Source: Bacteroidota bacterium
GTDB taxonomy: Bacteria > Bacteroidota > Bacteroidia > Chitinophagales > Chitinophagaceae
Direction of reading: 5' to 3'
NCBI GenBank assembly: GCA_023416995.1
Contig: JAEZGI010000077.1
Coordinates: 1 to 64,000 of the forward strand
Length of the DNA stretch: 64,000 bases
Positions 25,899-35,715 of the stretch are shown here, one piece after another. The notes below the pieces were generated by a model that saw nothing but the letters and a program-made list of their open reading frames with translations, was not told the origin of the DNA and did not search any database. The position numbers were made by a program, and so were the translations under genes. The stretch's first letter is position 1. Each line of letters begins with the position of its first letter.

Positions 25899-28800
25899 AT
25901 GAAAAAAACTACAGTTCTGTTATTTCTGATCGGCCTTAATGTTTTTGCGTTTGCCCAGCAGACCAGATTCATCGATGACCCTCAAAACGACTTAAAGCAA
26001 GCCAAGGATTTTTACCAGAAAGAACAATACAGTTTAGCGTATCCCATACTCAAAGATCTGCAGCTACGGCAGCGTGATGCAGAACGAACCAGCCAGGCCC
26101 TGGATTACCAGGAGGTACGGTATTATACCATTGCCTGCGCATTAAGACAAAACGAACTCGCAGCGGTGCAACAGGCAAAAGATTTTATAGCCCTTGAAGA
26201 CAATTCGGCCCGTGTACAAATGATGAATTTCAATCTTGCTGAATATTATTACCGCCAGCAGGATTTTGCAACTGCAATAGATCTGTACGAAAAAGTGAGT
26301 ATAGAAAACCTCACTAATGAAGAAATAGCTGACATGAAGTTTCATCTCGGCTATTCGTATTTTACGGCAAAACAGTATGCAAAGGCAAAACCGATGTTTG
26401 ATGCGATCCGGCAAATGCCAAAGGATCGTAATTACACTGACGCGAACTATTACTACGGATATATCTCTTTCAACGACCGAAAGTACAATGATGCATTAAC
26501 CGCGTTCAGGGTAGTTGAAAACAACCCCACCTATAAAGAAGTTGTTCCATATTATATCGCTAACATTTATTACTCCCAGAACAACAAGGACCAGGCACTG
26601 ACTTATGTTGAACAAAAATTGAAAACCGGCAGACAGGTACATGATACCGAACTGCGGCACCTCGTGGGTCATGCCTACTTTGAAAAGGGAGAATATGCAA
26701 AAGCGCTTCCATACCTGGAGGCATTTGTAAAAAACTCTGAAAAGGTTTCCCGGGAAGATCTTTATGAACTTTCCTATTCTTATTATAAAGCATCTAACTG
26801 GAACAAGGCCATCGAAGGCTTCAAACAACTGGGTGGTAAAGAGGATTCATTGTCGCAGCATTCTATGTATCTGCTGGGTGATGCTTACCTCAAAACAAAT
26901 CAAAAGGCCAATGCGCGAAACGCTTTCCTGGTATGTGCCGCTAACAGCAGCAATGAAAAACAACGGGAAATCTCGATGTTCAACTATGCCAAACTTAGCT
27001 ACGAGTTAGGTTTCCAGGACGTAGCACTTACCGAGTTGCAGAAATTTAATCAGACATATCCTAATTCTGAACTCATCAATGAAGGAAGGGAACTGCTGGT
27101 AAATGTGCTGGCCAATACCAATAATTACAAGGATGCTCTCACCATGATTGAAGCAATGCCCGCGGGATCCCAGAATGCGCGCAGGCAATATGCCAAAATC
27201 CTTTACGGTCGTGCCACTGAGCTTGCCAATGATGGTATGTTGGTTTCTGCAAACGATTTGCTTACTAAAGCAGAAGCAGATCCAAACAATGCAGCGGTAC
27301 TTCCTTTTGTCAAATTCTGGAAAGGGGAGATTGCCTACCGTATGAACCGGATAGATGATGCAATCAGGTATTATTTTGACTACCTGAAATCCCCGGTTAT
27401 AAACGGAGAAGTAAATCCTACCAACGCTAAATACAACCTGGGATATTGTTTTCTGAAAAAAGAAAATTACCCGCAGGCCCAGGGTTTCTTTGCACAGATT
27501 GTAACCACACCAAAAATCAATTCAACTCCACTTGAGCAGGATGCTAACATCCGCAACGCCGATTGTTATTTCATGAATAAGGAATTTTCCCGCGCGCTGG
27601 CGATGTATAACAAGGTGCTTGAGTTTTCATGGCCCGCCGGTGATTATGCAACTTTTCAAAAGGGCATGATAGCGGGTGCGAATGCTTCTGGTGGAACAGA
27701 AAAGATCACACTGCTGGGTTCTATCGCCAGGAAATATCCCACATCTCCTTTGATCGCCGATGCCAACATGGAAATAGCCAATTATTATATGGTCAACGAA
27801 AGGTTTGGCGAAGCGATTCCTTATCTCAAAAACGTGGTGAACGATCCGAACCCGGTTCAGAGACCCAAGGCTATGTTGCGGCTCGGTATGGTGTATTATA
27901 ACCAGGACAACAATGATGCTGCCCTGGAACAATATACCAGCCTGCTGAAACAATACCCTAACTCGCCTGAAGCTGATGCAGCGCTCGAAAACGCACGCGC
28001 CATTTATATTGACCAGGGTAAAACTTCTGAATATGTAAGCTTTGCCAGGAGCATGGGTAAAAGCATCTCGGGCACACAGGAAGATCAACTTGCTTACCAG
28101 GAAGCAGAAGTGCAGTTCAATAACGGTAATTTCCCCGCCGCTGCCAGGAAGTTTGAAGACTATCTCGCAAAATTTCCTGAGGGCAAATTTTCGCTGGAAG
28201 CATTGTATTACAAAAGTGAAATATATTTTAACCAGAAAGACTGGGCCAAAGCCGCAGCGGGATATGAAGTGCTTTCTGACCGTGTGCCACATAAATTTGG
28301 TGAGAAGTCACTTCTGAATGCTGCGCGGTTAAACTTTTTCGATCTTAAGAATTATGAGAAGTCAGAAAAGTACTTCCTGAAGCTGAAAGATTTTGCTTCC
28401 AACCAGGAAACAAGACTGGAGGCAATGCGCGGTTTATTACGCAGCCAGTACCAGTTGTCGAAATGGGATGCAGCCGTTGAAAACGCACGCGATCTTTTAT
28501 CACAAAAAGGTATAGGTACCGACGATAAGGTGCTGGCGAATATGGCGCTTGCCCGTTCTTTCAAAAACAACAACCAGTGCGATCAGGCCATCACCCAGTA
28601 CCGCACTATCATATCTCTCAGTAAATCGGCCTATGCAGCCGAAGCCCGCTACGAAATTGCACATTGCTATTTCACTATGAACCGTTTTGATGATGCAGAA
28701 AAAGCTGCATTTGAAGTGATCAACAAAGCCGGTTCATATGAAGACTGGATCACCCGGGCGTACATTCTGCTGGGTGACGTGTATATGAAAGGCAATGATT

Positions 28801-28928
28801 TCTTCAATGCAAAAGCAACTTTCCAGAGTGTGGTCGACAACGCAAAAATTGAAACGCTTCGCCAGGAAGCGCAAAAAAAGCTGGCAACTGCCATCGAGGA
28901 AGAAAAAAAGAGCAGCAAAATAGAGTAG
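25899..28928 (+). CDS. Large exported tetratricopeptide-repeat protein
   Basis: A 1009-residue protein made almost entirely of TPR-type helical hairpins after a signal peptide (TTVLLFLIGLNVFAFAQQ). Repeats are visible throughout, for example NLAEYYYRQQDFATAIDLYEKV, FHLGYSYFTAKQYAKAKPMF and LALARSFKNNNQCDQAITQYRT. It probably works in the periplasm as a scaffold, like YbgF or BamD-type TPR proteins. It is the first gene of a run of four on the same strand (gaps of 49 and 5 bases, then a one-base overlap), so it likely works with the barrel and HU-like proteins. Specific role unknown. Confidence 0.9.
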   Translation: MKKTTVLLFLIGLNVFAFAQQTRFIDDPQNDLKQAKDFYQKEQYSLAYPILKDLQLRQRDAERTSQALDYQEVRYYTIACALRQNELAAVQQAKDFIALEDNSARVQMMNFNLAEYYYRQQDFATAIDLYEKVSIENLTNEEIADMKFHLGYSYFTAKQYAKAKPMFDAIRQMPKDRNYTDANYYYGYISFNDRKYNDALTAFRVVENNPTYKEVVPYYIANIYYSQNNKDQALTYVEQKLKTGRQVHDTELRHLVGHAYFEKGEYAKALPYLEAFVKNSEKVSREDLYELSYSYYKASNWNKAIEGFKQLGGKEDSLSQHSMYLLGDAYLKTNQKANARNAFLVCAANSSNEKQREISMFNYAKLSYELGFQDVALTELQKFNQTYPNSELINEGRELLVNVLANTNNYKDALTMIEAMPAGSQNARRQYAKILYGRATELANDGMLVSANDLLTKAEADPNNAAVLPFVKFWKGEIAYRMNRIDDAIRYYFDYLKSPVINGEVNPTNAKYNLGYCFLKKENYPQAQGFFAQIVTTPKINSTPLEQDANIRNADCYFMNKEFSRALAMYNKVLEFSWPAGDYATFQKGMIAGANASGGTEKITLLGSIARKYPTSPLIADANMEIANYYMVNERFGEAIPYLKNVVNDPNPVQRPKAMLRLGMVYYNQDNNDAALEQYTSLLKQYPNSPEADAALENARAIYIDQGKTSEYVSFARSMGKSISGTQEDQLAYQEAEVQFNNGNFPAAARKFEDYLAKFPEGKFSLEALYYKSEIYFNQKDWAKAAAGYEVLSDRVPHKFGEKSLLNAARLNFFDLKNYEKSEKYFLKLKDFASNQETRLEAMRGLLRSQYQLSKWDAAVENARDLLSQKGIGTDDKVLANMALARSFKNNNQCDQAITQYRTIISLSKSAYAAEARYEIAHCYFTMNRFDDAEKAAFEVINKAGSYEDWITRAYILLGDVYMKGNDFFNAKATFQSVVDNAKIETLRQEAQKKLATAIEEEKKSSKIE

Positions 28929-28977
28929 CAACTGCGTGATTGCGGAAACAAAAATCTTTCAAAGAATTAATGCAACA

Positions 28978-30633
28978 ATGAGAATACATTCAGTCATTAA
29001 ATGTTTGCTGGCCGCGGTTCCAATGATAGGAGCGGGTACAAGTGTAATTGCGCAGGATACTACAAAAAGGAAGACTATCGAAATCACTTCGTCTTTTAAA
29101 CCTGTGCTCAAAGAAGGGTCAAAAATCAATTTCAATGCGGCCCCGCCCGTAGCAGATACCAGCCGTCCCAGGCTCAATTATAACATTCCTGCACAGAATC
29201 TGCTGTTTACTTATCAGCCAACCGAATTAAAACCGGTAGCTGTCGCTGTGGATTCGGGTACTGGCTGGAAATCTGACAACTATATCAAACTTGGCTTTGG
29301 TAACGTTCACCTGCCTTATGTAAAGGCGGGTTTTAGTTTCGGTGATGGTAAAAACACTTTTTACAATCTGTTTGCTGAGCACTATACCTCAAAAGGTGAT
29401 CTTGATTTTCAGAAAAACAGTCTAACCAGCGTTGGTGGTGCGGTAACTTATAAAACCCAGAATAACCATGAATGGAACGGCAGTCTTGGTTTTAAAAGTG
29501 AAGACTATTTTCTTTACGGTTATCAGCCAACCACACTTGTCTTCACAAAGGACCAGTTAAGACAGCGATTTCAGACCATCGAGGGTAAGGTAAATTTTCG
29601 CAATACCGTACCAACGGAATTTGGGTTAACTTATGATCCTTCATTACGGGTAAGTGTATTTGCAGACAATCATTCTCCTACCATGTCGGAGGCTAATGCT
29701 GTTCTAAAAGTGCCGGTTACCAAAACATTTGGAGAAACCTTTGCATTTAACCTGGGGCTGACGGCTGATATTACAAATCTGCGTGTTGGCAGCAATTCTG
29801 TTGAGCAGAACAATGTGTTTCTTGTCTCGCCATCGGTGATAGCAAAAACCCCGAATCTTTATCTTAATGTAGGTGTTACACCTTCATGGGATCAATCTGA
29901 ATTTCACATGCTACCCAATATTATGGGTGAGCTAACTACTAACGACCAGCGTTTTACACTTATGGCGGGTTGGATAGGTTATTATGACAAAGGATCTTAT
30001 CAACGGTTTGCTTCTATAAATCCATGGCTGCGTTTATTCGATACCACCCGGCTGCTGAATGACCGTATCCAGGAAATCTATGGGGGAATCAAGGGTTCAT
30101 TGGGCAACCATTTCAGCTACCTGGGTAAAGTGGGCGTGCAGCAACATCGGAACATTCCTTTGTTTGTGAACGATGTTATGGACGGTAAAACCTTTAACGT
30201 TGTGTACGAGCCACGAATCGATATTCTTCAATTACATGGCGAAGTGGCTTATACGGTAAGTGAAAAATTCAGTGCAAAGGGTGCGGTTACTTTCAATAAT
30301 TTCACACGACTGAAAGAGAACGCAAAAGCTTATGGTATGCTGCCGCGTGAACTGAATGTATCGCTTCGCTACCGGTTATTAAAGGATCTTTGGGTAACGA
30401 GTGAGTTGTATTCCTGGGACGGTCCGCAATACCGGAATAAAAACGGAACTCCTTCAAAAGGAGATGCCGCTTTCGACTTCAACGCGGGCGCAGAATTTAA
30501 AGTCACTAAAAACTTCAATCTCTGGATTCAGTTGAATAATATATTCAATAACAAATACGAGCGCTGGCACCAATACGAGGTGTTTGGATTCAACATTCTT
30601 GGTGGACTTACTTATTCCTTCAATAAAAAGTAA
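28978..30633 (+). CDS. Outer-membrane beta-barrel protein (TonB-dependent-receptor-like, plugless)
   Basis: A 551-residue protein; I start at the ATG at 28978, which opens a signal peptide (IKCLLAAVPMIGAGTSVIAQ), rather than the GTG at 28936. The mature protein is beta-strand-rich with many aromatic strand ends, and the C-terminus reads NLWIQLNNIFNNKYERWHQYEVFGFNILGGLTYSFN, the LNNIFNxKYxxW pattern seen at the end of TonB-dependent receptors. There is no plug domain and no room for one. It is an outer-membrane protein of unknown cargo, encoded directly after a TPR protein. Confidence 0.8.
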   Translation: MRIHSVIKCLLAAVPMIGAGTSVIAQDTTKRKTIEITSSFKPVLKEGSKINFNAAPPVADTSRPRLNYNIPAQNLLFTYQPTELKPVAVAVDSGTGWKSDNYIKLGFGNVHLPYVKAGFSFGDGKNTFYNLFAEHYTSKGDLDFQKNSLTSVGGAVTYKTQNNHEWNGSLGFKSEDYFLYGYQPTTLVFTKDQLRQRFQTIEGKVNFRNTVPTEFGLTYDPSLRVSVFADNHSPTMSEANAVLKVPVTKTFGETFAFNLGLTADITNLRVGSNSVEQNNVFLVSPSVIAKTPNLYLNVGVTPSWDQSEFHMLPNIMGELTTNDQRFTLMAGWIGYYDKGSYQRFASINPWLRLFDTTRLLNDRIQEIYGGIKGSLGNHFSYLGKVGVQQHRNIPLFVNDVMDGKTFNVVYEPRIDILQLHGEVAYTVSEKFSAKGAVTFNNFTRLKENAKAYGMLPRELNVSLRYRLLKDLWVTSELYSWDGPQYRNKNGTPSKGDAAFDFNAGAEFKVTKNFNLWIQLNNIFNNKYERWHQYEVFGFNILGGLTYSFNKK

Positions 30634-30638
30634 ACGCC

Positions 30639-31214
30639 ATGTTGCCTGCTCTGAACAGTTATTTGCATCAACATCATAGTCTTTGTATACCTGGTATCGG
30701 TACGATCTATATAGAACGTACGCCGGCGCGCTCCGACTTCACTAACCGGCAGATTTTGCCACCAGGCTATCATTACCGGTTCGATAGGTTTTTTGATACA
30801 CCAGATAAAAACTTCTTTTCATTTATTGCCCGTGCTAAAAATATCCAGGAGTTTGAGGCCATTAGGTGGTATAACGAATGGGCCTATGAGATGGGTGCAA
30901 GATTGAGAAAGGAGTCGGTTATAGAGTGGGACGGTGTTGGTACCATAAGCAAAAACGAATCGGGTGACGTGGTGTTTGAAACCTTTGCGCCTATCGAAGC
31001 CCATTTGTTACCGGTTCCTGCCGAACGCATTGTGCGTTCAAATACGGCTCATACTATGCTGGTAGGGGACAGGGAAGTGACAAACATCCAGATGACGGGT
31101 CTGCTTAATGAAAATGAAAAGCGCCCTGGTCAGAAAAGTAACTGGTTACTTTACGGGTTAATCGCGGCTGGCATAATTGCACTGGTTGTATATTTACTGG
31201 TTTATAACAACTAA
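30639..31214 (+). CDS. Membrane-anchored HU-like (CCDC81-type) domain protein
   Basis: A 191-residue protein whose first part (LNSYLHQHHSLCIPGIGTIYIERTPARSDF) and second part (WAYEMGARLRKESVIEWDGVGTISKNESGDVVFE) match the paired HU-CCDC81-type domains common in Bacteroidota. The C-terminus has a single membrane helix (WLLYGLIAAGIIALVVYLLVYNN) and ends there; the SPOR domain often found after such domains is absent. The N-terminus therefore faces the cytoplasm or periplasm depending on insertion; it lacks a signal peptide, so cytoplasmic is simpler. It lies 5 bases after the barrel gene. Confidence 0.72.
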   Translation: MLPALNSYLHQHHSLCIPGIGTIYIERTPARSDFTNRQILPPGYHYRFDRFFDTPDKNFFSFIARAKNIQEFEAIRWYNEWAYEMGARLRKESVIEWDGVGTISKNESGDVVFETFAPIEAHLLPVPAERIVRSNTAHTMLVGDREVTNIQMTGLLNENEKRPGQKSNWLLYGLIAAGIIALVVYLLVYNN

Positions 31215-32134
31215 TGTTCCCTGCTGCGATGTCTTTAACCTCCTCCATAATTCATTATGACAATTGTCCTGCATGTAACAGCGGCTCTATCCGACAGGTA
31301 AGCGAAATAAGGGATCATTCCGTATCGGGTGAGTTGTTTCAATTGTATGAATGCAGTGATTGCACATTAAGATTCACGCAGGATGTGCCTGACGCTGCAT
31401 CGATTGGTGCATATTATAAATCGGATGCGTATATCTCCCATACCAATACACGTGCTGGTTTGATCAACAAACTGTATCACATCGTACGCAACAGGACCTT
31501 ATCACAAAAGAAAAAGCTGATTTGTAAAACAACCGGCAGGCAAACCGGCCGGTTACTGGATATTGGTGCCGGCGCGGGGGCCTTTGCTGCATATATGAAA
31601 AATGCAGGCTGGCAGGTAACGGCACTTGAGCCTGATGGTGCCACGCGTCAAAAGGCCCAGGCTGAGTATCGGCTCACAATGCTGCCCGCCGAGGCGCTGT
31701 TTGAACTGGATTCCGCGCAGTTTGATGCCATAACACTCTGGCACGTACTGGAACATGTACATGACCTGCACGGGTATTTAGCCCGTGTAAAGGAATTATT
31801 GAAACCATCAGGAGTCATATTTATTGCCGTGCCGAATTATACCTCTTATGATGCTTCAAAATATGGAGCAGACTGGGCGGCTTATGATATGCCCATCCAT
31901 TTGTATCATTTCTCGCCTAAGGCCATGAGCAAAGTGTTGGGTATGCATAATCTTCGGCTGAAGGAAATGAAACCAATGTGGTTTGACAGCTTTTATGTGA
32001 GTCTCCTGAGCGAGAAATACCGCAAAAGCAAACAACAACTGTTGAAAGGATTTTTCAATGGTCTTGTTTCAAATCTCAAGGCGTCAACCGATAAAAGCCG
32101 GTGCAGCTCTCTTATTTACATAGTTCGCCCCTGA
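31214..32134 (+). CDS. Class I SAM-dependent methyltransferase with N-terminal zinc ribbon
   Basis: A 306-residue methyltransferase. Cys18, Cys21, Cys47 and Cys50 (CPAC and CSDC) form a probable zinc ribbon. The Rossmann SAM-binding core follows, with LLDIGAGAGAFAAYM as motif I and LWHVLEHVHDLHGYL as the active-site loop. This architecture occurs in sugar and cell-surface methyltransferases. The ATG at 31214 shares its first base with the last base of the preceding stop, implying translational coupling; an internal ATG at 31229 is an alternative start. It ends 11 bases from the convergent glutaminyl cyclase gene. Confidence 0.88.
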   Translation: MFPAAMSLTSSIIHYDNCPACNSGSIRQVSEIRDHSVSGELFQLYECSDCTLRFTQDVPDAASIGAYYKSDAYISHTNTRAGLINKLYHIVRNRTLSQKKKLICKTTGRQTGRLLDIGAGAGAFAAYMKNAGWQVTALEPDGATRQKAQAEYRLTMLPAEALFELDSAQFDAITLWHVLEHVHDLHGYLARVKELLKPSGVIFIAVPNYTSYDASKYGADWAAYDMPIHLYHFSPKAMSKVLGMHNLRLKEMKPMWFDSFYVSLLSEKYRKSKQQLLKGFFNGLVSNLKASTDKSRCSSLIYIVRP

Positions 32135-32145
32135 GCAACTTACCC

Positions 32146-32985
32146 TTACTGTAAGCGGATCCGGTAAATTACCGGCCAGTTTTTCCCGGTTAGTAAAATA
32201 TGGTTAGATACACTGTCGTACGCTATGCCGTTCATTTCATTACCGTTGGGATTACGCTGTGCGGCTTCTTTGATTAAACGGGACACATCCAGCTTACCTA
32301 CAACCTTTCCGCTTGACGGATCAATCTTTGCGATATAGTTACTGTACCATTCGTTCGCATATATATAACCGTTAATATATTCTAACTCGTTCAGCCTGCT
32401 GGTAACCGGGCCATTGTTGTCATGCACCGTAAGAATATTGGTTACGTTCAGCGAATCCGGGTGTAGGAAATAAAGTTGATTGGTTCCGACACTCATTATA
32501 AGGTGACTGGTGTCGTGGGTAAGCCCCCAACCTTCGGGTGCTGGCAGCGTGAACTCCTGCAGTTTTTTAAATGTCCTGGCGTCATAGACAAAGCCTTTTT
32601 TCTCCTGGTAGGTGAGTTGATAAACCTTGTCTTTGAAAAACGTGATCCCTTCACCGAAATATTTTGATTTGTCGAGCGTCACTTTGGGAGTGACTTTCCC
32701 GGTCGCCGAATCAACTACACCGAATGCGGAGGGATATGGGCCGGGACCTGCGCCATTCGGATCGGTTCCCGAACCGGAACTTTCATACAACTGACCGTTA
32801 TAAAACTCCAGCCCCTCGGTGAAATAACTAATATCATGTGGTTGCGTGCCGATCACCGAAAAAGGAATCAGCGGCGGACCGGTAGTTACCATTGTTTCGG
32901 TGTCAGGCGCATCGCCCTCATTATCACCACAGGCCGCAAGGGAAAATAACAGTAATAAGGAATAAAAAAACGATTGTCGCATCAT
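32146..32985 (-). CDS. Glutaminyl-peptide cyclotransferase, lipoprotein
   Basis: A 279-residue bacterial (plant-type) glutaminyl cyclase, which converts N-terminal glutamine of exported proteins to pyroglutamate. Type II signal peptide with lipobox SLAAC (Cys19). The five-bladed propeller shows YTEGLEFYNGQLYESSG, EGWGLTHDTSHLIMS and LEYINGYIYANEWYSNYIAKIDP, all family hallmarks. In Bacteroidota, cyclisation follows signal peptidase I cleavage just before Gln, and several exported proteins in this window have AQ at the predicted cleavage site. Start is the ATG at 32985. Confidence 0.93.
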   Translation of the reverse strand: MMRQSFFYSLLLLFSLAACGDNEGDAPDTETMVTTGPPLIPFSVIGTQPHDISYFTEGLEFYNGQLYESSGSGTDPNGAGPGPYPSAFGVVDSATGKVTPKVTLDKSKYFGEGITFFKDKVYQLTYQEKKGFVYDARTFKKLQEFTLPAPEGWGLTHDTSHLIMSVGTNQLYFLHPDSLNVTNILTVHDNNGPVTSRLNELEYINGYIYANEWYSNYIAKIDPSSGKVVGKLDVSRLIKEAAQRNPNGNEMNGIAYDSVSNHILLTGKNWPVIYRIRLQ

Positions 32986-33259
32986 GATTTCTTTTAATCA
33001 ATATGGGTAGCGGATCATGGCAAAGTAAATGGAAATAAAAGTAGAAACTGCCTGCAGCGAATTTTGATTTGTTAATTTTTTTTTATCACTTTACAATTGG
33101 TTCAGGCGCTTTTCCTCCGTTTCAATCGGTCACCTGTCCAACTTATCTTCCTATCCTTTGCAAACCATCCATCCGGTCCTCATGAATTCCTGATCCTGCC
33201 ATGGTATAATCATTGTAGGCATCCCCTGATCCGATACGGAAACATTGAATGAAAAACTG

Positions 33260-34519
33260 ATGATTCGAACCTTAGTGTTGGTCGCTTTGATTTGTGGTGC
33301 GCAGTTGACAGTACTCGCACAGCGGGATTGTGTTTCCTCACAATATTTTAATGATCTGAACGCTGATGATCCGTTGTTTGCTACCAGACATGCTGCAATT
33401 TCCCGTTACTTAAATCAAAAGGATAATCAAATACAAATGTTTGGTGCCGGCGACGATCTGCCTGCACAAACCACCATCATCATCCCCGTAGTTGTTCATG
33501 TTGTTTACAATCGTGATATCCAGAATATAGCGGATGCACAGATTCATTCCCAGATAGCAATTCTGAATGCTGACTTCAGAAGGCTTAACGCTGACACCGT
33601 TAATACGCCTGCTCGTTTCAAGCCTTTTGCGGCAGATTGCAATATTGAGTTCCGGCTTGCTACTGTTGATCCTGATGGACGTCCCACCAGCGGTATTGTA
33701 CGGAAGCAGACTGGGACCACCGGATTCTCCATGAATGATAACATAAAGTTTGATGCTGCAGGCGGGCATGATGCCTGGGATGCAGACAAATACCTGAATA
33801 TCTGGGTTGGACCGATGTCGGGTGGCATCGTTGGTTATGCAAGTCCGCCCGGGTCCGACAAAGATCGTGATGGGGTAGTGATTCGTTATAATGCATTTGG
33901 AAGCACAGGAACCGCTGCTGCACCTTTCAACAAAGGCAGAACTGCTGTTCATGAGATCGGGCACTGGTTAGGTCTGATCCATATCTGGGGTGATGTAAGC
34001 TGTGGTGACGATGAAATAGATGACACCCCGGTGCAGGAAAATTTCACAGCAGGTTGTCCGCGGGGTGAAGTGATGGTGTCTTGTAACAATGATCCTGATG
34101 GCAACATGTATATGAATTACATGGATCTTACTGATGACGCCTGTACCAACCTGTTTACGCATGGTCAGAAAACACGTATGCGCTCCCTGTTTAATCCCGG
34201 TGGTCCGCGTCATGCTTTGCTTTCTTCAAACGCGCTCGACGGGCCCGGTCTGCCTCCGCCCTCAAATCCTCCCCCGGGAGATGGCATTAGATTGTATCCC
34301 AACCCGGCTACCTCGCTCATTACCGTGGATATTAATGGGGACCAAACATTAATTGGTCAATACTATACGCTGATTAATCAATACGGGCAGATGATCCGTT
34401 ACCAGGTTATCAGTGCAGACAGATTCACCGTCAATATAGCAGCGCTGCCTGCGGGGGTATACTTCCTTCGTACCGGTACCGCCGGGAAGACAATGCGTAT
34501 ACTTAAAACGAACAAATAA
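33260..34519 (+). CDS. Secreted M43-family zinc metalloprotease with type IX sorting domain
   Basis: A 419-residue protease of the pappalysin/cytophagalysin family. I use the ATG at 33260 (signal peptide MIRTLVLVALICGAQLTVLAQ) rather than an in-frame TTG 15 bases earlier. The zinc site is HEIGHWLGLIH at 231-241 and the Met-turn is MNYMD. After the catalytic domain comes a proline-rich linker (PGLPPPSNPPPG) and a C-terminal beta domain (IRLYPNPATSLITVDI to MRILKTNK) that is a type A sorting signal for type IX secretion. It should therefore be exported across the outer membrane. Probable role is extracellular protein breakdown. Confidence 0.94.
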   Translation: MIRTLVLVALICGAQLTVLAQRDCVSSQYFNDLNADDPLFATRHAAISRYLNQKDNQIQMFGAGDDLPAQTTIIIPVVVHVVYNRDIQNIADAQIHSQIAILNADFRRLNADTVNTPARFKPFAADCNIEFRLATVDPDGRPTSGIVRKQTGTTGFSMNDNIKFDAAGGHDAWDADKYLNIWVGPMSGGIVGYASPPGSDKDRDGVVIRYNAFGSTGTAAAPFNKGRTAVHEIGHWLGLIHIWGDVSCGDDEIDDTPVQENFTAGCPRGEVMVSCNNDPDGNMYMNYMDLTDDACTNLFTHGQKTRMRSLFNPGGPRHALLSSNALDGPGLPPPSNPPPGDGIRLYPNPATSLITVDINGDQTLIGQYYTLINQYGQMIRYQVISADRFTVNIAALPAGVYFLRTGTAGKTMRILKTNK

Positions 34520-34525
34520 TCATTG

Positions 34526-35674
34526 TCAACTGAGCAAAAGATCTGCTGCCATTTCCCCGGTAACCGGTGTTAGCGCCACACCCATTCCGCTCATACGCAC
34601 GGCGCAATATACGCCGGGTGCAACTGCACGCACAATGGGGTGTTTATCGCTTCCCATAGCCATGATCCCGCTCCACCGGTCGGTAATCCTTACATCAATG
34701 TCCGGGAGGATATATGTTCGCAGAAAATGTTCAAGCGCATCCTGAATGCCGGTGCTCGTGGTCATCTCAGTGGTGTTTTCCTCCCGGAAGTTGGTATTTC
34801 TTGCGCCACCCAGCAATATGCGGTTGCCGAGGTTCCGGAAATAATAGTAGCCCTGTTCTGCGTGGAAAGTACCCTGCCAGGGCAGGTTCGGAACGGGTGC
34901 AGTCAGAAGCACCTGGCCGCGTGCGGGTTCAATGTCGATACCCGGTATTAAACTACCTGCAAAAGCGTTGGTGCAAATTAATAGGCGGGAAGCTTTGAAC
35001 TGTATTCCCGCATCTGTGGTAATCAGAATATGATCATTAACCTTCGTGTGTGCATTAACGTTAATTCCCGTCAGGATGGTTACACCCATCTTCTGAATAA
35101 GTAAGCCAAGCTGTTCGCATAACTTACCGGAATGCAGGTATCCCTCGTTCGGGCTATGAATAATATGTCTTAGCCCGGCAAATCCGAAAGCTGATATACG
35201 CTGATCAGAAAAGCTGAAGGTGTTTTTGGCTGCTGTTACCGCAGCCAGCTGGCTGTTCAACGTATTCATCTCATAGGTCAGTTCATCGGTGGTTATTGTA
35301 TCTGATCCTGTGATAAGTTCATAACCGCCGCATAAAGCAAAATCGATATCAGTTGCAGGAAACAGCTGCTGAATCAATTTGAGACCGCGGTATCGCATGT
35401 TAACCAGCGATAACATCTGATCGTTTCCCATTGTCTTTCTATCGTGCATTAATTCCGTGAGGCTGCCAAAACAGGCGAAGCCAGCATTTCGTGTGCTGGC
35501 TCCGGCAGGAATCAATCCTCTTTCGAGGATGGTTATTGAAAGATTTGGTTGTTTCTTTTTTAGATGGTAAGCGGCCCAAAGTCCGGAAAGACCCGCGCCG
35601 ACTATAATTATATCGCGTTTACGATAGAAACTTTCTTTTTCCCAGATTGATGGATGTGCAGGTTGAAAATGCAT
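34526..35674 (-). CDS. FAD-dependent oxidoreductase (DadA-like)
   Basis: A 382-residue flavoprotein of the D-amino-acid oxidase/glycine oxidase family. The dinucleotide fold is at residues 20-52 (RDIIIVGAGLSGLWAAYHL, then ITILERG), followed by GASTRNAGFACFG. The C-terminus ends in SGMGVALTPVTGEMAADLLL, the second FAD contact. No signal peptide or membrane segment, so it is cytoplasmic or membrane-peripheral. It should oxidise an amino acid or amine; which one cannot be told. It ends 6 bases from the convergent protease gene. Confidence 0.9.
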   Translation of the reverse strand: MHFQPAHPSIWEKESFYRKRDIIIVGAGLSGLWAAYHLKKKQPNLSITILERGLIPAGASTRNAGFACFGSLTELMHDRKTMGNDQMLSLVNMRYRGLKLIQQLFPATDIDFALCGGYELITGSDTITTDELTYEMNTLNSQLAAVTAAKNTFSFSDQRISAFGFAGLRHIIHSPNEGYLHSGKLCEQLGLLIQKMGVTILTGINVNAHTKVNDHILITTDAGIQFKASRLLICTNAFAGSLIPGIDIEPARGQVLLTAPVPNLPWQGTFHAEQGYYYFRNLGNRILLGGARNTNFREENTTEMTTSTGIQDALEHFLRTYILPDIDVRITDRWSGIMAMGSDKHPIVRAVAPGVYCAVRMSGMGVALTPVTGEMAADLLLS

Positions 35675-35715
35675 AACTCAAATGTAAGCATTGACAGCGC
35701 TCCACTTTAGATTTA

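Noticed and set aside
27627..28292. 221-codon open frame antisense to the TPR gene.
   Set aside because: The plus-strand TPR repeats run unbroken through it; the antisense frame lacks domains and its length follows from the codon use of the real gene.
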